DNA of 64,000 bases from JANYCO01 sp035535995 (GTDB taxonomy: Bacteria > Bacteroidota > Bacteroidia > Cytophagales > Cytophagaceae), in NCBI GenBank assembly GCA_035535995.1, contig DATLOZ010000022.1, positions 384,229 through 448,228 of the forward strand, written 5' to 3'. Below the pieces are notes generated by a model that ran no database searches, was not told where the DNA came from, and worked only from the letters and a program-made list of their open reading frames with translations. The position numbers and the translations under genes were made by a program. Below, in pieces: positions 10,971-19,798 of the stretch; position 1 is the stretch's first letter; every line of letters begins with the position of its first letter.

Positions 10971-11014
10971 AAATAAAGTTAGCCCAGGATTAAAACCCCG
11001 GGCTAACTTTATTT
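10971..11014. terminator. Bidirectional intrinsic terminator
   Basis: A perfect 15-bp inverted repeat (AAATAAAGTTAGCCC at 10971-10985, complement at 11000-11014) encloses a 14-base loop. A/T-rich ends on both sides allow termination in both directions, which suits the convergent debranching enzyme and comEC genes. The right arm reaches into the comEC stop codon. Confidence 0.85.
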
Positions 11015-13094
11015 AATTCCATTCCTCTCCTATACATTCACTGTAGGCTCCCTGGTTATTTATATAATAAAAATCAGGATTGCACAGGTTCATCTTTTCT
11101 TTTACAGATGGATCAATTAATATTTTCACATCTACTGTAGGTATTTGTTTTAGCATTTTATAATACTGCCTGTCACTCACAATCACATAATCCAGTTTTC
11201 TCCACCAAGCTTCCGGAAACGAAGAAATTGGCGAACGATCGATCCGCAAAATTTTTATTCCACGCCAAACGATCAATTCTCCGAAAGGGTATTCTTTTTT
11301 GAACCACCATGAAGTATCCCGAAACGAAACAAATTCAAGTGATCTTGTTCTTTTTTCTGCCAGATGATTGTATAAATTAAATCCAAAATCTTTTTCTTTT
11401 TTATGCATCACAAGATCGGATAGCACAAGCGCATGGCCGCGGTGAATAAGAGATACAACGGTTCGATTTTTTACCTGATAGACAGTGAAAACATTTTTTC
11501 TAAACTGAACTTCACTATTAAACACTATCATTATTGAAAAAGCGATCAGCGAACAAGTAGCATATGCAAAGCTCTTGTAATGTTTATTTTTAAAACCAAA
11601 AAACAATAAGATTATAACCAGATACAACAAGATCAATTCAACAGTAGATAGATAAAGAAAATCTATTTTAAGAAACTCTCCTCCTTCCGGAAGCCTTACC
11701 AAATCATTCATAAAGCGTACAATGTATTCTGTAACGATCATACATAACTTAAATAAAAAATCAATTTTACAAGCCATCAAACCTACAAGGCCTGTATAGA
11801 GCGCCAGAGAAGACAAGGGAACGATCAACATGTTGAAGGGTAAAAACAAAAGAGGGAAACTATGAAAATAATACACACTCAGCGGAGCTACTGCCAATTG
11901 CGCAGCCATGGAAACACAGATAAGAGACCATAGTTTATCCAACAGAAAAATTTTGACCGTCCACCAGCTATACATGATTGGATATAAATAAGCGATTCCT
12001 ACCACCGCAAGAAAAGAGAATTGAAAACCTATATCCATCATCCAGAAAGGTTCTACGCAAAGAATGATAAAGGCGGAGAAGGCAAGTGTATTATATATGC
12101 CGGAATTTCTTTTTAAAATCCCTGCCAGTAGAAAAACTGAAAACATGGTAACCGCTCGTACTACCGAAGGCGAGAAACCTGTGATCAGTGCATAAAACCA
12201 AAAGACAGTAATCGAGAGCATGGCGAACAAAAATTTCCCATACTTTATTTTCTTAAGCACACCAAATAAAAAAATAACGATAAAATAAATCAACGACACA
12301 TGCAGGCCAGAAACGGCGAGGGCATGAACTGTACCGGTATCGGAATATGCCTGGTAAAGCTTTTCATCTAAGCCAGCCTTTCCTCCTAGCAACAACGCAA
12401 CGGTGAGAAAATACTCATTGTCATTTTTGATTCCTTCTCTAAGTTTAGTTTCACAAAAACTCCGAAACCGGTCGGCTGCCTGAATCCACCAATGATCTTC
12501 ATGATGACCGATCTGTTGCCAATCCTGGAGAAAATGAGTAGCATAAATATTTTGCCTGTTTAGATAAGCACTATAGTCAAACTGTCCGGGATTAGCGGGT
12601 GGCAGCAGCGTAGCAGGGATACCCCTTATTAAAAAAATATCTCCTTTTCGAATCGGCCGAAGATTATTTTTAGAAATATATCCGATCAGTTTTCCGCAAG
12701 ACTTTTGCCAAGAAGCATGCGAAGATCTTATTTTTAAAACTTCGAAAACTAGTTTTATAGTTTTGGAAGTTTCTTCCGGTTGGCCGATCACTACTGCTTT
12801 GTAGTATTGAATAGAATCGCGTTGATGAATAAAATGTTGCCTGGTATTTTTCTCCGTCCGTACTGAAACCAATAACACACCACACAAAAATAAAATTACC
12901 CAGGCAACCGATGACTTTATCCAGGGAGGTAGACGAATCTTTTTTTCAGATGCTACACAAACTATATAAACAGCTATACAAGCTAATAACAGCAATGGAT
13001 TCGACATAAAACCGGTTTGGATCCCTGTGGCAATACCTGCCATCAGTACGACCAAAAAACGAACGAACGGAATTCCCGTATTTAAAAAGAACAT
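11013..13094 (-). CDS. comEC: ComEC/Rec2-family DNA uptake channel protein
   Basis: 693-residue polytopic membrane protein. Residues 1-230 hold two to three N-terminal helices and the soluble DUF4131 segment; the competence domain follows with the hallmark VHALAVSGLHVSLIYFIV near residue 260 and about eight more helices to roughly residue 510. The C-terminal 180 residues (FTVYQVKNRTVVSLIHRGHA) sit where the metallo-beta-lactamase-like domain occurs in longer ComEC proteins, but no HxHxDH motif is visible, so it is a reduced version, common in Bacteroidota. It lies downstream of the M43 peptidase gene on the same strand after a 105-base gap. Confidence 0.88.
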   Translation of the reverse strand: MFFLNTGIPFVRFLVVLMAGIATGIQTGFMSNPLLLLACIAVYIVCVASEKKIRLPPWIKSSVAWVILFLCGVLLVSVRTEKNTRQHFIHQRDSIQYYKAVVIGQPEETSKTIKLVFEVLKIRSSHASWQKSCGKLIGYISKNNLRPIRKGDIFLIRGIPATLLPPANPGQFDYSAYLNRQNIYATHFLQDWQQIGHHEDHWWIQAADRFRSFCETKLREGIKNDNEYFLTVALLLGGKAGLDEKLYQAYSDTGTVHALAVSGLHVSLIYFIVIFLFGVLKKIKYGKFLFAMLSITVFWFYALITGFSPSVVRAVTMFSVFLLAGILKRNSGIYNTLAFSAFIILCVEPFWMMDIGFQFSFLAVVGIAYLYPIMYSWWTVKIFLLDKLWSLICVSMAAQLAVAPLSVYYFHSFPLLFLPFNMLIVPLSSLALYTGLVGLMACKIDFLFKLCMIVTEYIVRFMNDLVRLPEGGEFLKIDFLYLSTVELILLYLVIILLFFGFKNKHYKSFAYATCSLIAFSIMIVFNSEVQFRKNVFTVYQVKNRTVVSLIHRGHALVLSDLVMHKKEKDFGFNLYNHLAEKRTRSLEFVSFRDTSWWFKKEYPFGELIVWRGIKILRIDRSPISSFPEAWWRKLDYVIVSDRQYYKMLKQIPTVDVKILIDPSVKEKMNLCNPDFYYINNQGAYSECIGEEWN

Positions 13095-13199
13095 AAAAAA
13101 ATAATTAGTAAAAAATTAAAAAATATAATCCACAGTCGTCACTACAAAGCAATCTGCCAGATACGAAACCTAAAGCGTTTGATTCGTATAACAGGTTTT

Positions 13200-15035
13200 T
13201 TAACGAACAATAAACCGCTTGACCTGTTTCTCACCACCAGAAGTCACGCGCACAATATAGACGCCTGCACTTAAATTCGTTGTGCTGATCGTTTCTTTGA
13301 AACTGGTAGAGTTTGTTTTTTCTCTTTCAAAAAGTCTTCTGCCAAGTGTATTAAAAGCTTCTATCTTAACATCCTTATAACCGTTGTAGATCACTTCCAG
13401 CGTGATCTCTTCGCCTATAGCGGGCACAGGATACAATTGAACTTGCATCTGGTCAGCTTCTTTGTAAAAGTTGATGTTGTCGATATAGAGATTATTAATT
13501 CCTTTTGAATAATCTGCAAAACGAAAACTCACAAACTTGATGCCTTTAAGCGTCGTGAGATCTATGGAGATCTTTTTCCATTCATTTACTCCTGGCTGGA
13601 AATTATTTGCACGGCGGTCTGTAGTCACCAGGCTGCTTCCGTATAGCGTGGTAAGAGGCTTCCAGTGATCTTTGCAACCTGCATTATAGTATACTACCAG
13701 GCTGTCTGTATTGAGATTGTTGGTGCCATACGCGTACGCAAGATCAAAATCAAGCATCGGATTTTGGGTAATGCTAAAATCGATTGTAGGAGATTGAAAT
13801 GCATCCCAATAGGTAGTGTCGGTAGAAGTGTACACGCTGTCGTTCTCGATCATAAAGGCTTTGTTGCTTTGTCCATAAGCCCCTGGTGATTCGAGCGTCC
13901 AGGTTTTGCTATACGCACTGGCAGCATCGTAATTCAATATCTGCCAATGATTATCTAAGTAGGAATTATCTTCAAATGTAACCTCCTGTGGCAGCGTTAC
14001 AAAATAACCGGGAACACAACAGCCGGAAGAATTGAAGAGCTGTTTTCTTCTTGGACTAATCTCTATAGCGGCGCGCATTCGATCTTTTTGTCCCATCGTA
14101 AAAATATTCATACAGGCATCGATCGAATAGTCCATATAGTTTTGCGTCATATTGATCGTAGCCGGGCCAGTACAGGTAGAATAAGAAGTGTCACAGGAAA
14201 GGCCGTTGGCAGATTCCTGTGGAGGTGTATCGCTCACATAGTCATCTCCACAGTAGGCGTCACCCCAGATATGGATGAGCCCAAACCAGTGCCCTATCTC
14301 GTGTGTAGCGGTGCGGCCATGATTGTAGTAAGGAGTGCTCGTGCCTACGTCTCCAAAGTATTTGTAGTTGATCACTACTCCATCAGTAGCGGCCGTACCG
14401 TAGCTATCGGCTAATCCACCAAGGCTTGTGCTGTCGGGCATTTGAGAGTATCCCAATACTTCATTGCCAAATTCATCCGGAGCAATATTGCAAACCCAGA
14501 TATTCAGATACTGATCGCTTGGCCAATAGGAAAGCTGCTTGAGCGTCACCGACTCAGTGGTGGCAAAGGAAGTTTTTTTATTAAACACCCTGTTGATTCC
14601 CGAAGTAGGCCTGCCCTCCGGGTCAGTAGTAGCAAGGCAAAACTGGATCTTAGTATCCGCTGCTACCGGTTTGAAGATGCCGTAGGTGATACTGGTATCT
14701 GCATTCCGTCTTCCATAATCGTTATTAAGAATATCGATCTGCGAATAGATCTGCGCGTCGGGGATATTAGTAGCACCGTTCGCATAATTGTTATAGATCA
14801 CATGTACCACTACAGGAATTTCGTAGATCGGCTCTGCTTGCGTAGCGGCAAGTTTATAATGTTTTTTATCGTTGAGGTACTGAGTTATTTTTTTATTAAA
14901 TGTCTCATGTTCTTTTTTCAACGCAGGATTTTTGCTGTAGAGATAATTCATATACTCCACTGTAGCGCAGCGGTGCTGGGCTTGAGCGAAAACAGAGGAA
15001 AGTATAAAAATCAAAGGAAAGAAAAATTTTCTCAT
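13200..15035 (-). CDS. Secreted M43 (pappalysin-type) zinc metallopeptidase with T9SS sorting domain
   Basis: 611 residues. A signal peptide (MRKFFFPLIFILSSVFAQAQ) is followed by a short propeptide and an M43 catalytic domain with the zinc site HEIGHWFGLIH near residue 243 and a downstream CGDDYVSDTPPQ segment. A beta-sandwich region of about 200 residues with MAM/jelly-roll character precedes a C-terminal domain (about 535-611) ending LSAGVYIVRVTSGGEKQVKR, typical of type A T9SS sorting domains. It is therefore exported by Sec, then secreted or attached to the cell surface by T9SS. It starts 27 bases after phoH, so cotranscription is possible. Confidence 0.9.
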   Translation of the reverse strand: MRKFFFPLIFILSSVFAQAQHRCATVEYMNYLYSKNPALKKEHETFNKKITQYLNDKKHYKLAATQAEPIYEIPVVVHVIYNNYANGATNIPDAQIYSQIDILNNDYGRRNADTSITYGIFKPVAADTKIQFCLATTDPEGRPTSGINRVFNKKTSFATTESVTLKQLSYWPSDQYLNIWVCNIAPDEFGNEVLGYSQMPDSTSLGGLADSYGTAATDGVVINYKYFGDVGTSTPYYNHGRTATHEIGHWFGLIHIWGDAYCGDDYVSDTPPQESANGLSCDTSYSTCTGPATINMTQNYMDYSIDACMNIFTMGQKDRMRAAIEISPRRKQLFNSSGCCVPGYFVTLPQEVTFEDNSYLDNHWQILNYDAASAYSKTWTLESPGAYGQSNKAFMIENDSVYTSTDTTYWDAFQSPTIDFSITQNPMLDFDLAYAYGTNNLNTDSLVVYYNAGCKDHWKPLTTLYGSSLVTTDRRANNFQPGVNEWKKISIDLTTLKGIKFVSFRFADYSKGINNLYIDNINFYKEADQMQVQLYPVPAIGEEITLEVIYNGYKDVKIEAFNTLGRRLFEREKTNSTSFKETISTTNLSAGVYIVRVTSGGEKQVKRFIVR

Positions 15036-15062
15036 GCAGTAAGTAAATAACTTGGGTAAAAA

Positions 15063-16022
15063 CTATTTCTTTTCGTTCTTCTTGGATTCATCCGCTTCAT
15101 AAGCATTGATTATTCTTTCTACCAACTTATGACGCATTACATCTTTTGAACTTAGCTCTACAAAATCAATCCCCGGAATATTTTTCAGCAAGCGAAAACA
15201 TTCAGTCAATCCTGATTGCTGCTTGCCGGGAAGATCTATCTGGGAGCGGTCTCCCGTCACGATCATCTTGGAGCTAGGGCCCATACGGGTGAGAAACATT
15301 TTCATCTGCATGGTAGTAGTGTTCTGGGCTTCGTCGAGCAGGATGAATGCATTGTGTAGCGTTCTACCTCTCATGAAAGCCAGCGGTGCTATCTCTATAA
15401 CTCTGTTTTCGTAATAATATTTTAACTTCTCTGCAGGAATCATATCATCGAGCGCATCGTAGATAGGGCGAAGATAGGGATCTACTTTTTCCTTCAGGTC
15501 TCCCGGCAGGAACCCAAGATTTTCTCCTGCTTCTACGGCAGGGCGGGTGATCACGATCTTTTTTACTTCTTTGTTCTTGAGTGCGCGTACCGCAAGGGCT
15601 ACAGAGATATAGGTTTTTCCTGTACCTGCGGGACCTACGGCAAATACGAGGTCATTTTTAAAATGCGCCGCTACCAGTTTTTTCTGATTGTCTGTTTTCG
15701 GTTTTACGATCAATCCTTTGTCTCCAAAGAGAATGACGTCATCGCTGATGTCTTCCGGCTTGGGCTCCGGCTCGCGACGAATGATGCTCTTTAGTTTTTC
15801 CTGAGAGATATTTCCATACTTTTCAAAATGTACCATCAATGAATCCAGGATCTCTGAGATCTGTTTGATCTCCGGATCACTACCGATCAGCCTGATCTCG
15901 TTTCCCCGGGAAACAATTTTTGTTTTGGGAAAAGCAGTGGCTACTTGTTTGAGATTACTATTTTCGGTACCCAGCAAATCGACGAGAGAACCGTCGTCCA
16001 GCGTGATTATTTTTTCTGCCAA
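15063..16022 (-). CDS. phoH: PhoH-family ATPase
   Basis: 319-residue cytoplasmic P-loop protein. The N-terminal 100 residues form a KH-like nucleic-acid-binding region; the ATPase domain has Walker A GPAGTGKT near residue 130, Walker B ILLDEAQNTT near 230 and the sensor-like TGDRSQIDLP after it. The C-terminus is lysine-rich. PhoH-like proteins are linked to RNA metabolism, although the exact reaction is unsettled. It is divergent from the SAM hydrolase gene with only 77 bases between the starts. Confidence 0.9.
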   Translation of the reverse strand: MAEKIITLDDGSLVDLLGTENSNLKQVATAFPKTKIVSRGNEIRLIGSDPEIKQISEILDSLMVHFEKYGNISQEKLKSIIRREPEPKPEDISDDVILFGDKGLIVKPKTDNQKKLVAAHFKNDLVFAVGPAGTGKTYISVALAVRALKNKEVKKIVITRPAVEAGENLGFLPGDLKEKVDPYLRPIYDALDDMIPAEKLKYYYENRVIEIAPLAFMRGRTLHNAFILLDEAQNTTTMQMKMFLTRMGPSSKMIVTGDRSQIDLPGKQQSGLTECFRLLKNIPGIDFVELSSKDVMRHKLVERIINAYEADESKKNEKK

Positions 16023-16058
16023 TGCGATATTATTGTTAAATAATTAAATTACTTTCTT

Positions 16059-16083
16059 TACCTTTGAAATTATATCAAATATA
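16059..16083. promoter_or_regulatory. Back-to-back -7 motifs between phoH and the SAM hydrolase gene
   Basis: TACCTTTG at 16059-16066 (plus) and TATATTTG at 16083-16076 (minus) both match TAnnTTTG and point to the two divergent genes. No well-spaced TTTG -33 box is visible for either; a TTG lies 23 bases upstream of the plus-strand motif. The two promoters would overlap, so the genes may compete for transcription. Confidence 0.4.
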
Positions 16084-16099
16084 ATCAATTTTTGTCTTT

Positions 16100-16876
16100 A
16101 TGGCTATCATAACATTTATGTCGGATTTTGGGCATAGAGACCACTATGTGGCCGCTGTAAAGGCAAAAATTCTCTCCTTCAGTCATAATCTTAAGATCGT
16201 AGACATCACCCACCAGATCGAGCCTTTCAACATCATGCACGGTGCGTATGTATTGCGTTCTGTGTTTCGCGATTTTCCCAAAGGCACAGTGCACCTGATC
16301 AGCGTAAACAACCCTACAGGAAAAAATGACCGACTGTTGGCGATGAAACAGGAAGACCATTTTTTTGTTGGCAGCGACAATGGAATTTTTTCCTTGCTGA
16401 GCGATAAGATATCTGTGATCGTAGAATTGAAAAAAGATATTACCAATAATAACTTCCATCCTACCTTTCCCGAAAAGACTACGCTGGCAGCTGCAGCGGC
16501 GGCCCTGGCCAACGAGGTAGCGATCTACAATCTGGGTCCTCAAGTAACGGAGATCAAGACCATGCTCAACCGCCAGCTTCGCACAAGCAAAGACCAGATA
16601 CTAGGTTGTGTGATCCACGTAGACAACTATGGCAATTTGGTAACAAATATTTCCAAAGAAATTTTCTACCAGATCTGTGACAACCGTCCTTTCGTGATCA
16701 ACTTCTCCCGCGACCAGTTGGATACTATTGTTGAAACCTACCACGACGTAGAGAACGGCGACAGCATGGCGATCTTCAACAGCAACGGACTGCTTGAGAT
16801 CTGCATGCGACAAGGCAAAGCATCTCAGCTACTCGGGATGGATTTTGAGAGCCCGGTGAATATTTCGTTTTCATAA
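16100..16876 (+). CDS. SAM hydrolase / SAM hydroxide adenosyltransferase (DUF62 family)
   Basis: 258-residue cytoplasmic protein of the fluorinase/chlorinase-like superfamily, whose common bacterial members hydrolyse S-adenosylmethionine to adenosine and methionine. The family start FMSDFGHRDHYVAAVKAKI, the segment FVGSDNGIFSLL near residue 92 and the C-terminal domain with HVDNYGNLVTNI are all present. Length fits the family. It is a single-gene unit divergent from phoH. Physiological role is not shown by the context. Confidence 0.85.
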   Translation: MAIITFMSDFGHRDHYVAAVKAKILSFSHNLKIVDITHQIEPFNIMHGAYVLRSVFRDFPKGTVHLISVNNPTGKNDRLLAMKQEDHFFVGSDNGIFSLLSDKISVIVELKKDITNNNFHPTFPEKTTLAAAAAALANEVAIYNLGPQVTEIKTMLNRQLRTSKDQILGCVIHVDNYGNLVTNISKEIFYQICDNRPFVINFSRDQLDTIVETYHDVENGDSMAIFNSNGLLEICMRQGKASQLLGMDFESPVNISFS

Positions 16877-17085
16877 TTTCTCACTACTGTTGCTATTGCT
16901 CTTTCTTACCGAATGCAGGACAGCAAGAGTAACAAGATTTAAACTCCTACTAAACAACATTTTACAAGTCCAATTCACACCCTTCAAATTTAGATTTTTT
17001 TATTATCCAATCTTTTTTAACTTCGCACTCCGCCCGTGATCTATAAGGGCTGAATAGTATCGTTCAATTTAAAAAAGATATAAAA

Positions 17086-18024
17086 ATGAAAGTAACAGTA
17101 GTAGGTGCAGGGAACGTAGGAGCCACATGTGCAGACGTTCTAGCATACAGAGAGATCGTAAAAGAAGTAGTTCTAATCGACATCAAAGAAGGATTTGCAG
17201 AAGGTAAGGCTCTTGACATCTGGCAAAAAGCTCCTATCAATGTGTACGACACCAAAACTACTGGCGCTACCAACGACTACTCTAAGACTGCAAACTCTGA
17301 TGTAGTAGTGATCACTTCAGGTCTTCCAAGAAAACCAGGTATGACCAGAGACGATCTTATTTCTACCAACGCTGGCATCGTTCAGTCTGTTACTGAAAAC
17401 GTAGTAAAATATTCTCCAAACGCAATCCTGATCGTAGTGTCAAACCCGCTTGACGTGATGACTTACTGCGCTCACCTTACCTCTAAACTGCCAAGACAAA
17501 AAGTAATCGGTATGGCTGGTATCCTTGATACGGCACGTTACAGGGCTTTCCTGGCAGATGAGATCGGATGCTCTCCAAAAGAAATTCAGGCAATGCTTCT
17601 TGGTGGCCACGGCGATACCATGGTGCCACTTCCTAGATATACTACCGTAGGTGGTATTCCGGTAACTGAATTAGTTGCAAAAGATAAACTGGACGCGATC
17701 ATTGAAAGAACTAAAGTTGGTGGCGGCGAGCTTGTGAAACTGATGGGTACTTCTGCATGGTATGCTCCGGGAGCTGCAGCTGCTCAGATGGTGGAAGCAA
17801 TCGTGAAAGACCAGAGAAGAATCGTTCCTGTTTGCGTGAAACTTGATGGAGAATACGGTATCAAAGATTGCTACCTTGGCGTACCAGCGGTACTTGGCAA
17901 AAATGGTATCGAGAAGATCATCGAACTAAAGCTAAACGCAGAAGAAATGGAACTCATGAAAACTTCACAAAAACACGTGAAAGAAGTAATGGACGTGCTA
18001 GATGCTCAGATGGCAAAAGCTTAA
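17086..18024 (+). CDS. mdh: Malate dehydrogenase
   Basis: 312 residues, LDH-like malate dehydrogenase of the TCA cycle (malate + NAD to oxaloacetate). The Rossmann motif VVGAGNVGATCADVLA is followed by an acidic residue (VVLIDI) that selects NAD. Substrate-binding arginines lie in SGLPRKPGMTRDD and in GILDTARYRAF, and the catalytic His in LGGHGDTMVPL. Codon use is strongly biased (many aac, gaa, ctt), consistent with high expression. It is monocistronic with a strong terminator at 18077-18112. Confidence 0.95.
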   Translation: MKVTVVGAGNVGATCADVLAYREIVKEVVLIDIKEGFAEGKALDIWQKAPINVYDTKTTGATNDYSKTANSDVVVITSGLPRKPGMTRDDLISTNAGIVQSVTENVVKYSPNAILIVVSNPLDVMTYCAHLTSKLPRQKVIGMAGILDTARYRAFLADEIGCSPKEIQAMLLGGHGDTMVPLPRYTTVGGIPVTELVAKDKLDAIIERTKVGGGELVKLMGTSAWYAPGAAAAQMVEAIVKDQRRIVPVCVKLDGEYGIKDCYLGVPAVLGKNGIEKIIELKLNAEEMELMKTSQKHVKEVMDVLDAQMAKA

Positions 18025-18029
18025 TTTGG

Positions 18030-18182
18030 AATTATGAGTTATAAATGTTGAATTATGAATTAATTCACAGCTCTAAAAAGAAAGCCCCGATTTTTAAATC
18101 GGGGCTTTCTTTATTTTATCACTACTAGTAGTACAAGTATCAGCAACAGTAACTCATAATTCAACATTCATAACTCATAATT
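18030..18182. repeat. AT-rich long inverted repeat, copy A
   Basis: Arms of 32 bases at 18030-18061 and 18151-18182 are complementary with two mismatches. The arm sequence is built from TTATGAATGTTGAATTATGA-like units. The mdh terminator lies between the arms. The right arm contains the stop codon of the methyltransferase gene. Copies B (21361-21508) and C (50206-50278) belong to the same family, and a half copy (CATTCATAACTCATGATTT) occurs near 19735. Confidence 0.85.
18077..18112. terminator. Bidirectional intrinsic terminator after mdh
   Basis: AAAGAAAGCCCCGATTT (18077-18093) and its exact complement (18096-18112) form a GC-core hairpin followed by T-rich sequence on the plus strand and preceded by A-rich sequence that serves the minus strand. 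It separates convergent mdh and the methyltransferase gene and lies in the centre of a larger inverted repeat (18030-18182). Confidence 0.88.
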
Positions 18183-18816
18183 TCTCCAACATATAAACCG
18201 TTCTCTTCTTCTCCGTAGTGGTTTCATATTCCAGCTTTACCAGGCGGCTGAAGCCGATAACGCTTCGAACATTTTCCATATCCTGGTCATTGGGAATATA
18301 CGCGTGAATATCGCCGTATTCAGTAGTAAGAACAAGATGCTGTGTATCCAAATGGTTGGCGATGGTCTGTACCCCTAAACGCGGCACATCGATGAATAAG
18401 CGACCTTTGGGATTCAGTGCATCATATATCCTTCTGCAACCATCCAACTGCTCTGCGGCCGAAAAATCGATGATGCCCGACCACATCCACAACGCCACAT
18501 CGTATTTTTCTTTCAACTCCAGCTTTTTAATATCGGCGTCCAGGATCTCTACCTTCTCTGAAAATTTTTCTTTTAAATAATTCAACAAGGATGTGCTGTA
18601 TTCTACAGCCGTGAGTTTTCCTTTATGTCCTTTGTCAATAAAATAATTCAAGCACCTTCCAAAGCCCGCTCCCAGCTCCAGTATTGAATCGTCCGGGGAA
18701 ATGTAGGGAGCGATCATTTCCATATCTTTGTATGAACTGAACCCTCCTTTTACCGACAGTTCCATGAAAGGATCAAGGCCTATATTGTTATAAAAAAGAA
18801 GATTTTTATCGTTCAT
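18175..18816 (-). CDS. Class I SAM-dependent methyltransferase
   Basis: 213-residue cytoplasmic protein. The SAM-binding motif I ILELGAGFGRCLNYF is near residues 48-62, with the acidic end of strand beta-2 in LTAVEYS and motif around VEILDADI; NPKGRLFIDVP near residue 135 is the usual post-motif strand. Substrate unknown; nothing nearby indicates one. The last codons and the stop lie inside the AT-rich inverted repeat, so the repeat has supplied or altered the C-terminus. Confidence 0.8.
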   Translation of the reverse strand: MNDKNLLFYNNIGLDPFMELSVKGGFSSYKDMEMIAPYISPDDSILELGAGFGRCLNYFIDKGHKGKLTAVEYSTSLLNYLKEKFSEKVEILDADIKKLELKEKYDVALWMWSGIIDFSAAEQLDGCRRIYDALNPKGRLFIDVPRLGVQTIANHLDTQHLVLTTEYGDIHAYIPNDQDMENVRSVIGFSRLVKLEYETTTEKKRTVYMLEKL

Positions 18817-18897
18817 GAGATTCTATACGGCAATCCGGTATTAAAAGATTAATATTTTTCATTAAATTTAGTAATATCAATTTTAACTTTTTACTAT

Positions 18898-19476
18898 ATG
18901 AGCAAAATTCGTACAGCATTGGTCTTGCTTTCTCTCCTCACTATTCCTCTTTGTCTATATTTACTTTACCACCAATTTAGTAACCCATTTAAAATAGAAG
19001 AAGACAAATCTGTGATCACCAACAACATGATTGTAGAAAAAATAGAATCCATTGGCAAACTGGAGCTTTGTAAATATTATATCAAAGATGTATTAGAACA
19101 CAAAGAAATAAAAGACTGGTGGCCAGACTCCAGGGTAGTGCTAATCGTAAGCGGCGAAGTGACAGGCTGTATCGATCTAAAAAAAATAGACAGCACAGCC
19201 ATTGAGATCGAAGAGACAAAAATCAGGATCCGCCTTCCCGAGCCTGAGATCTGTTACATCAAGATCAATCACCAGGAATCAAAAGTGTACGATATAGAAA
19301 ATGAATTTTTTGAGAAAGGAAAACTGATCGACAAAGCCTACGCCCTGGCCGAAAAAAATATCCGCGACGGAGCCTTGAAGATGAAAATACTTGAGCAAAC
19401 CAAGGCTAATGCACAGACTACACTGAAACCGCTTTTGGAAGGCTTTTCTGGGAAGACGGTAGAATTGTATTACTAA
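18898..19476 (+). CDS. DUF4230-family membrane-anchored protein
   Basis: 192 residues. One N-terminal transmembrane segment (TALVLLSLLTIPLCLYLLYH) followed by an extracytoplasmic domain. The pattern VEKIESIGKLELCKYYIKD and VLIVSGEVTGCIDLKKI with KIRIRLPEPEICYIKI matches the DUF4230 family, whose function is unknown. Divergent from the methyltransferase gene; probably monocistronic. Confidence 0.7.
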   Translation: MSKIRTALVLLSLLTIPLCLYLLYHQFSNPFKIEEDKSVITNNMIVEKIESIGKLELCKYYIKDVLEHKEIKDWWPDSRVVLIVSGEVTGCIDLKKIDSTAIEIEETKIRIRLPEPEICYIKINHQESKVYDIENEFFEKGKLIDKAYALAEKNIRDGALKMKILEQTKANAQTTLKPLLEGFSGKTVELYY

Positions 19477-19510
19477 TATAATAAAGTGGGATGTGAATGT
19501 GAGAATTCAC

Positions 19511-19660
19511 CGTCAATGCGAGGAAAGAGGCCGTAAGGCCGATTGACGAAGCAATCTGTTAGCTTCGCAGCCTGAGTCCGTTTATAAACGTTGCACTCCC
19601 TCACTATTGACAGATTGCTTCGTCGCATGGCGCTGGAGCGCCACACTCCTCGCAATGACG
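19511..19660. repeat. CGTCATTGCGAGG-type hairpin mosaic repeat, copy 1
   Basis: 150-base element with nested inverted repeats: outer arms CGTCAATGCGAGG (19511) and CCTCGCAATGACG (19648-19660), inner arms GACGAAGCAATCTGT (about 19545) and ACAGATTGCTTCGTC (to about 19624), plus short GC hairpins (GGCCGTAAGGCC, GGCGCTGGAGCGCC). Copy 2 is at 42370-42527. The same sequence family is dispersed in intergenic regions of many unrelated bacteria. The 322-base gap 19477-19798 holds this element and a half copy of the AT-rich repeat, with no gene. Confidence 0.88.
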
Positions 19661-19798
19661 ATAAACGCTAAGCAATCCATTCATGTTGTTTGTATTTCTT
19701 TTCTACTGAAGCAATACTACCATACAAATCATTTCATTCATAACTCATGATTTCTGGATTATTTTTTTATTTTTACAAGACCAAACAACCTATCCGAC

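Noticed and set aside
16085..16543. Long antisense frame opposite the SAM hydrolase gene
   Set aside because: Composition and lack of family resemblance show it is a shadow of the real gene; the same applies to other long antisense frames, such as those opposite actA, the hybrid kinase and the alpha-2-macroglobulin.
17036..17085. Promoter of mdh (TAACTTCG-type -7)
   Set aside because: It misses the consensus and no -33 box is spaced correctly; the real promoter could not be fixed.
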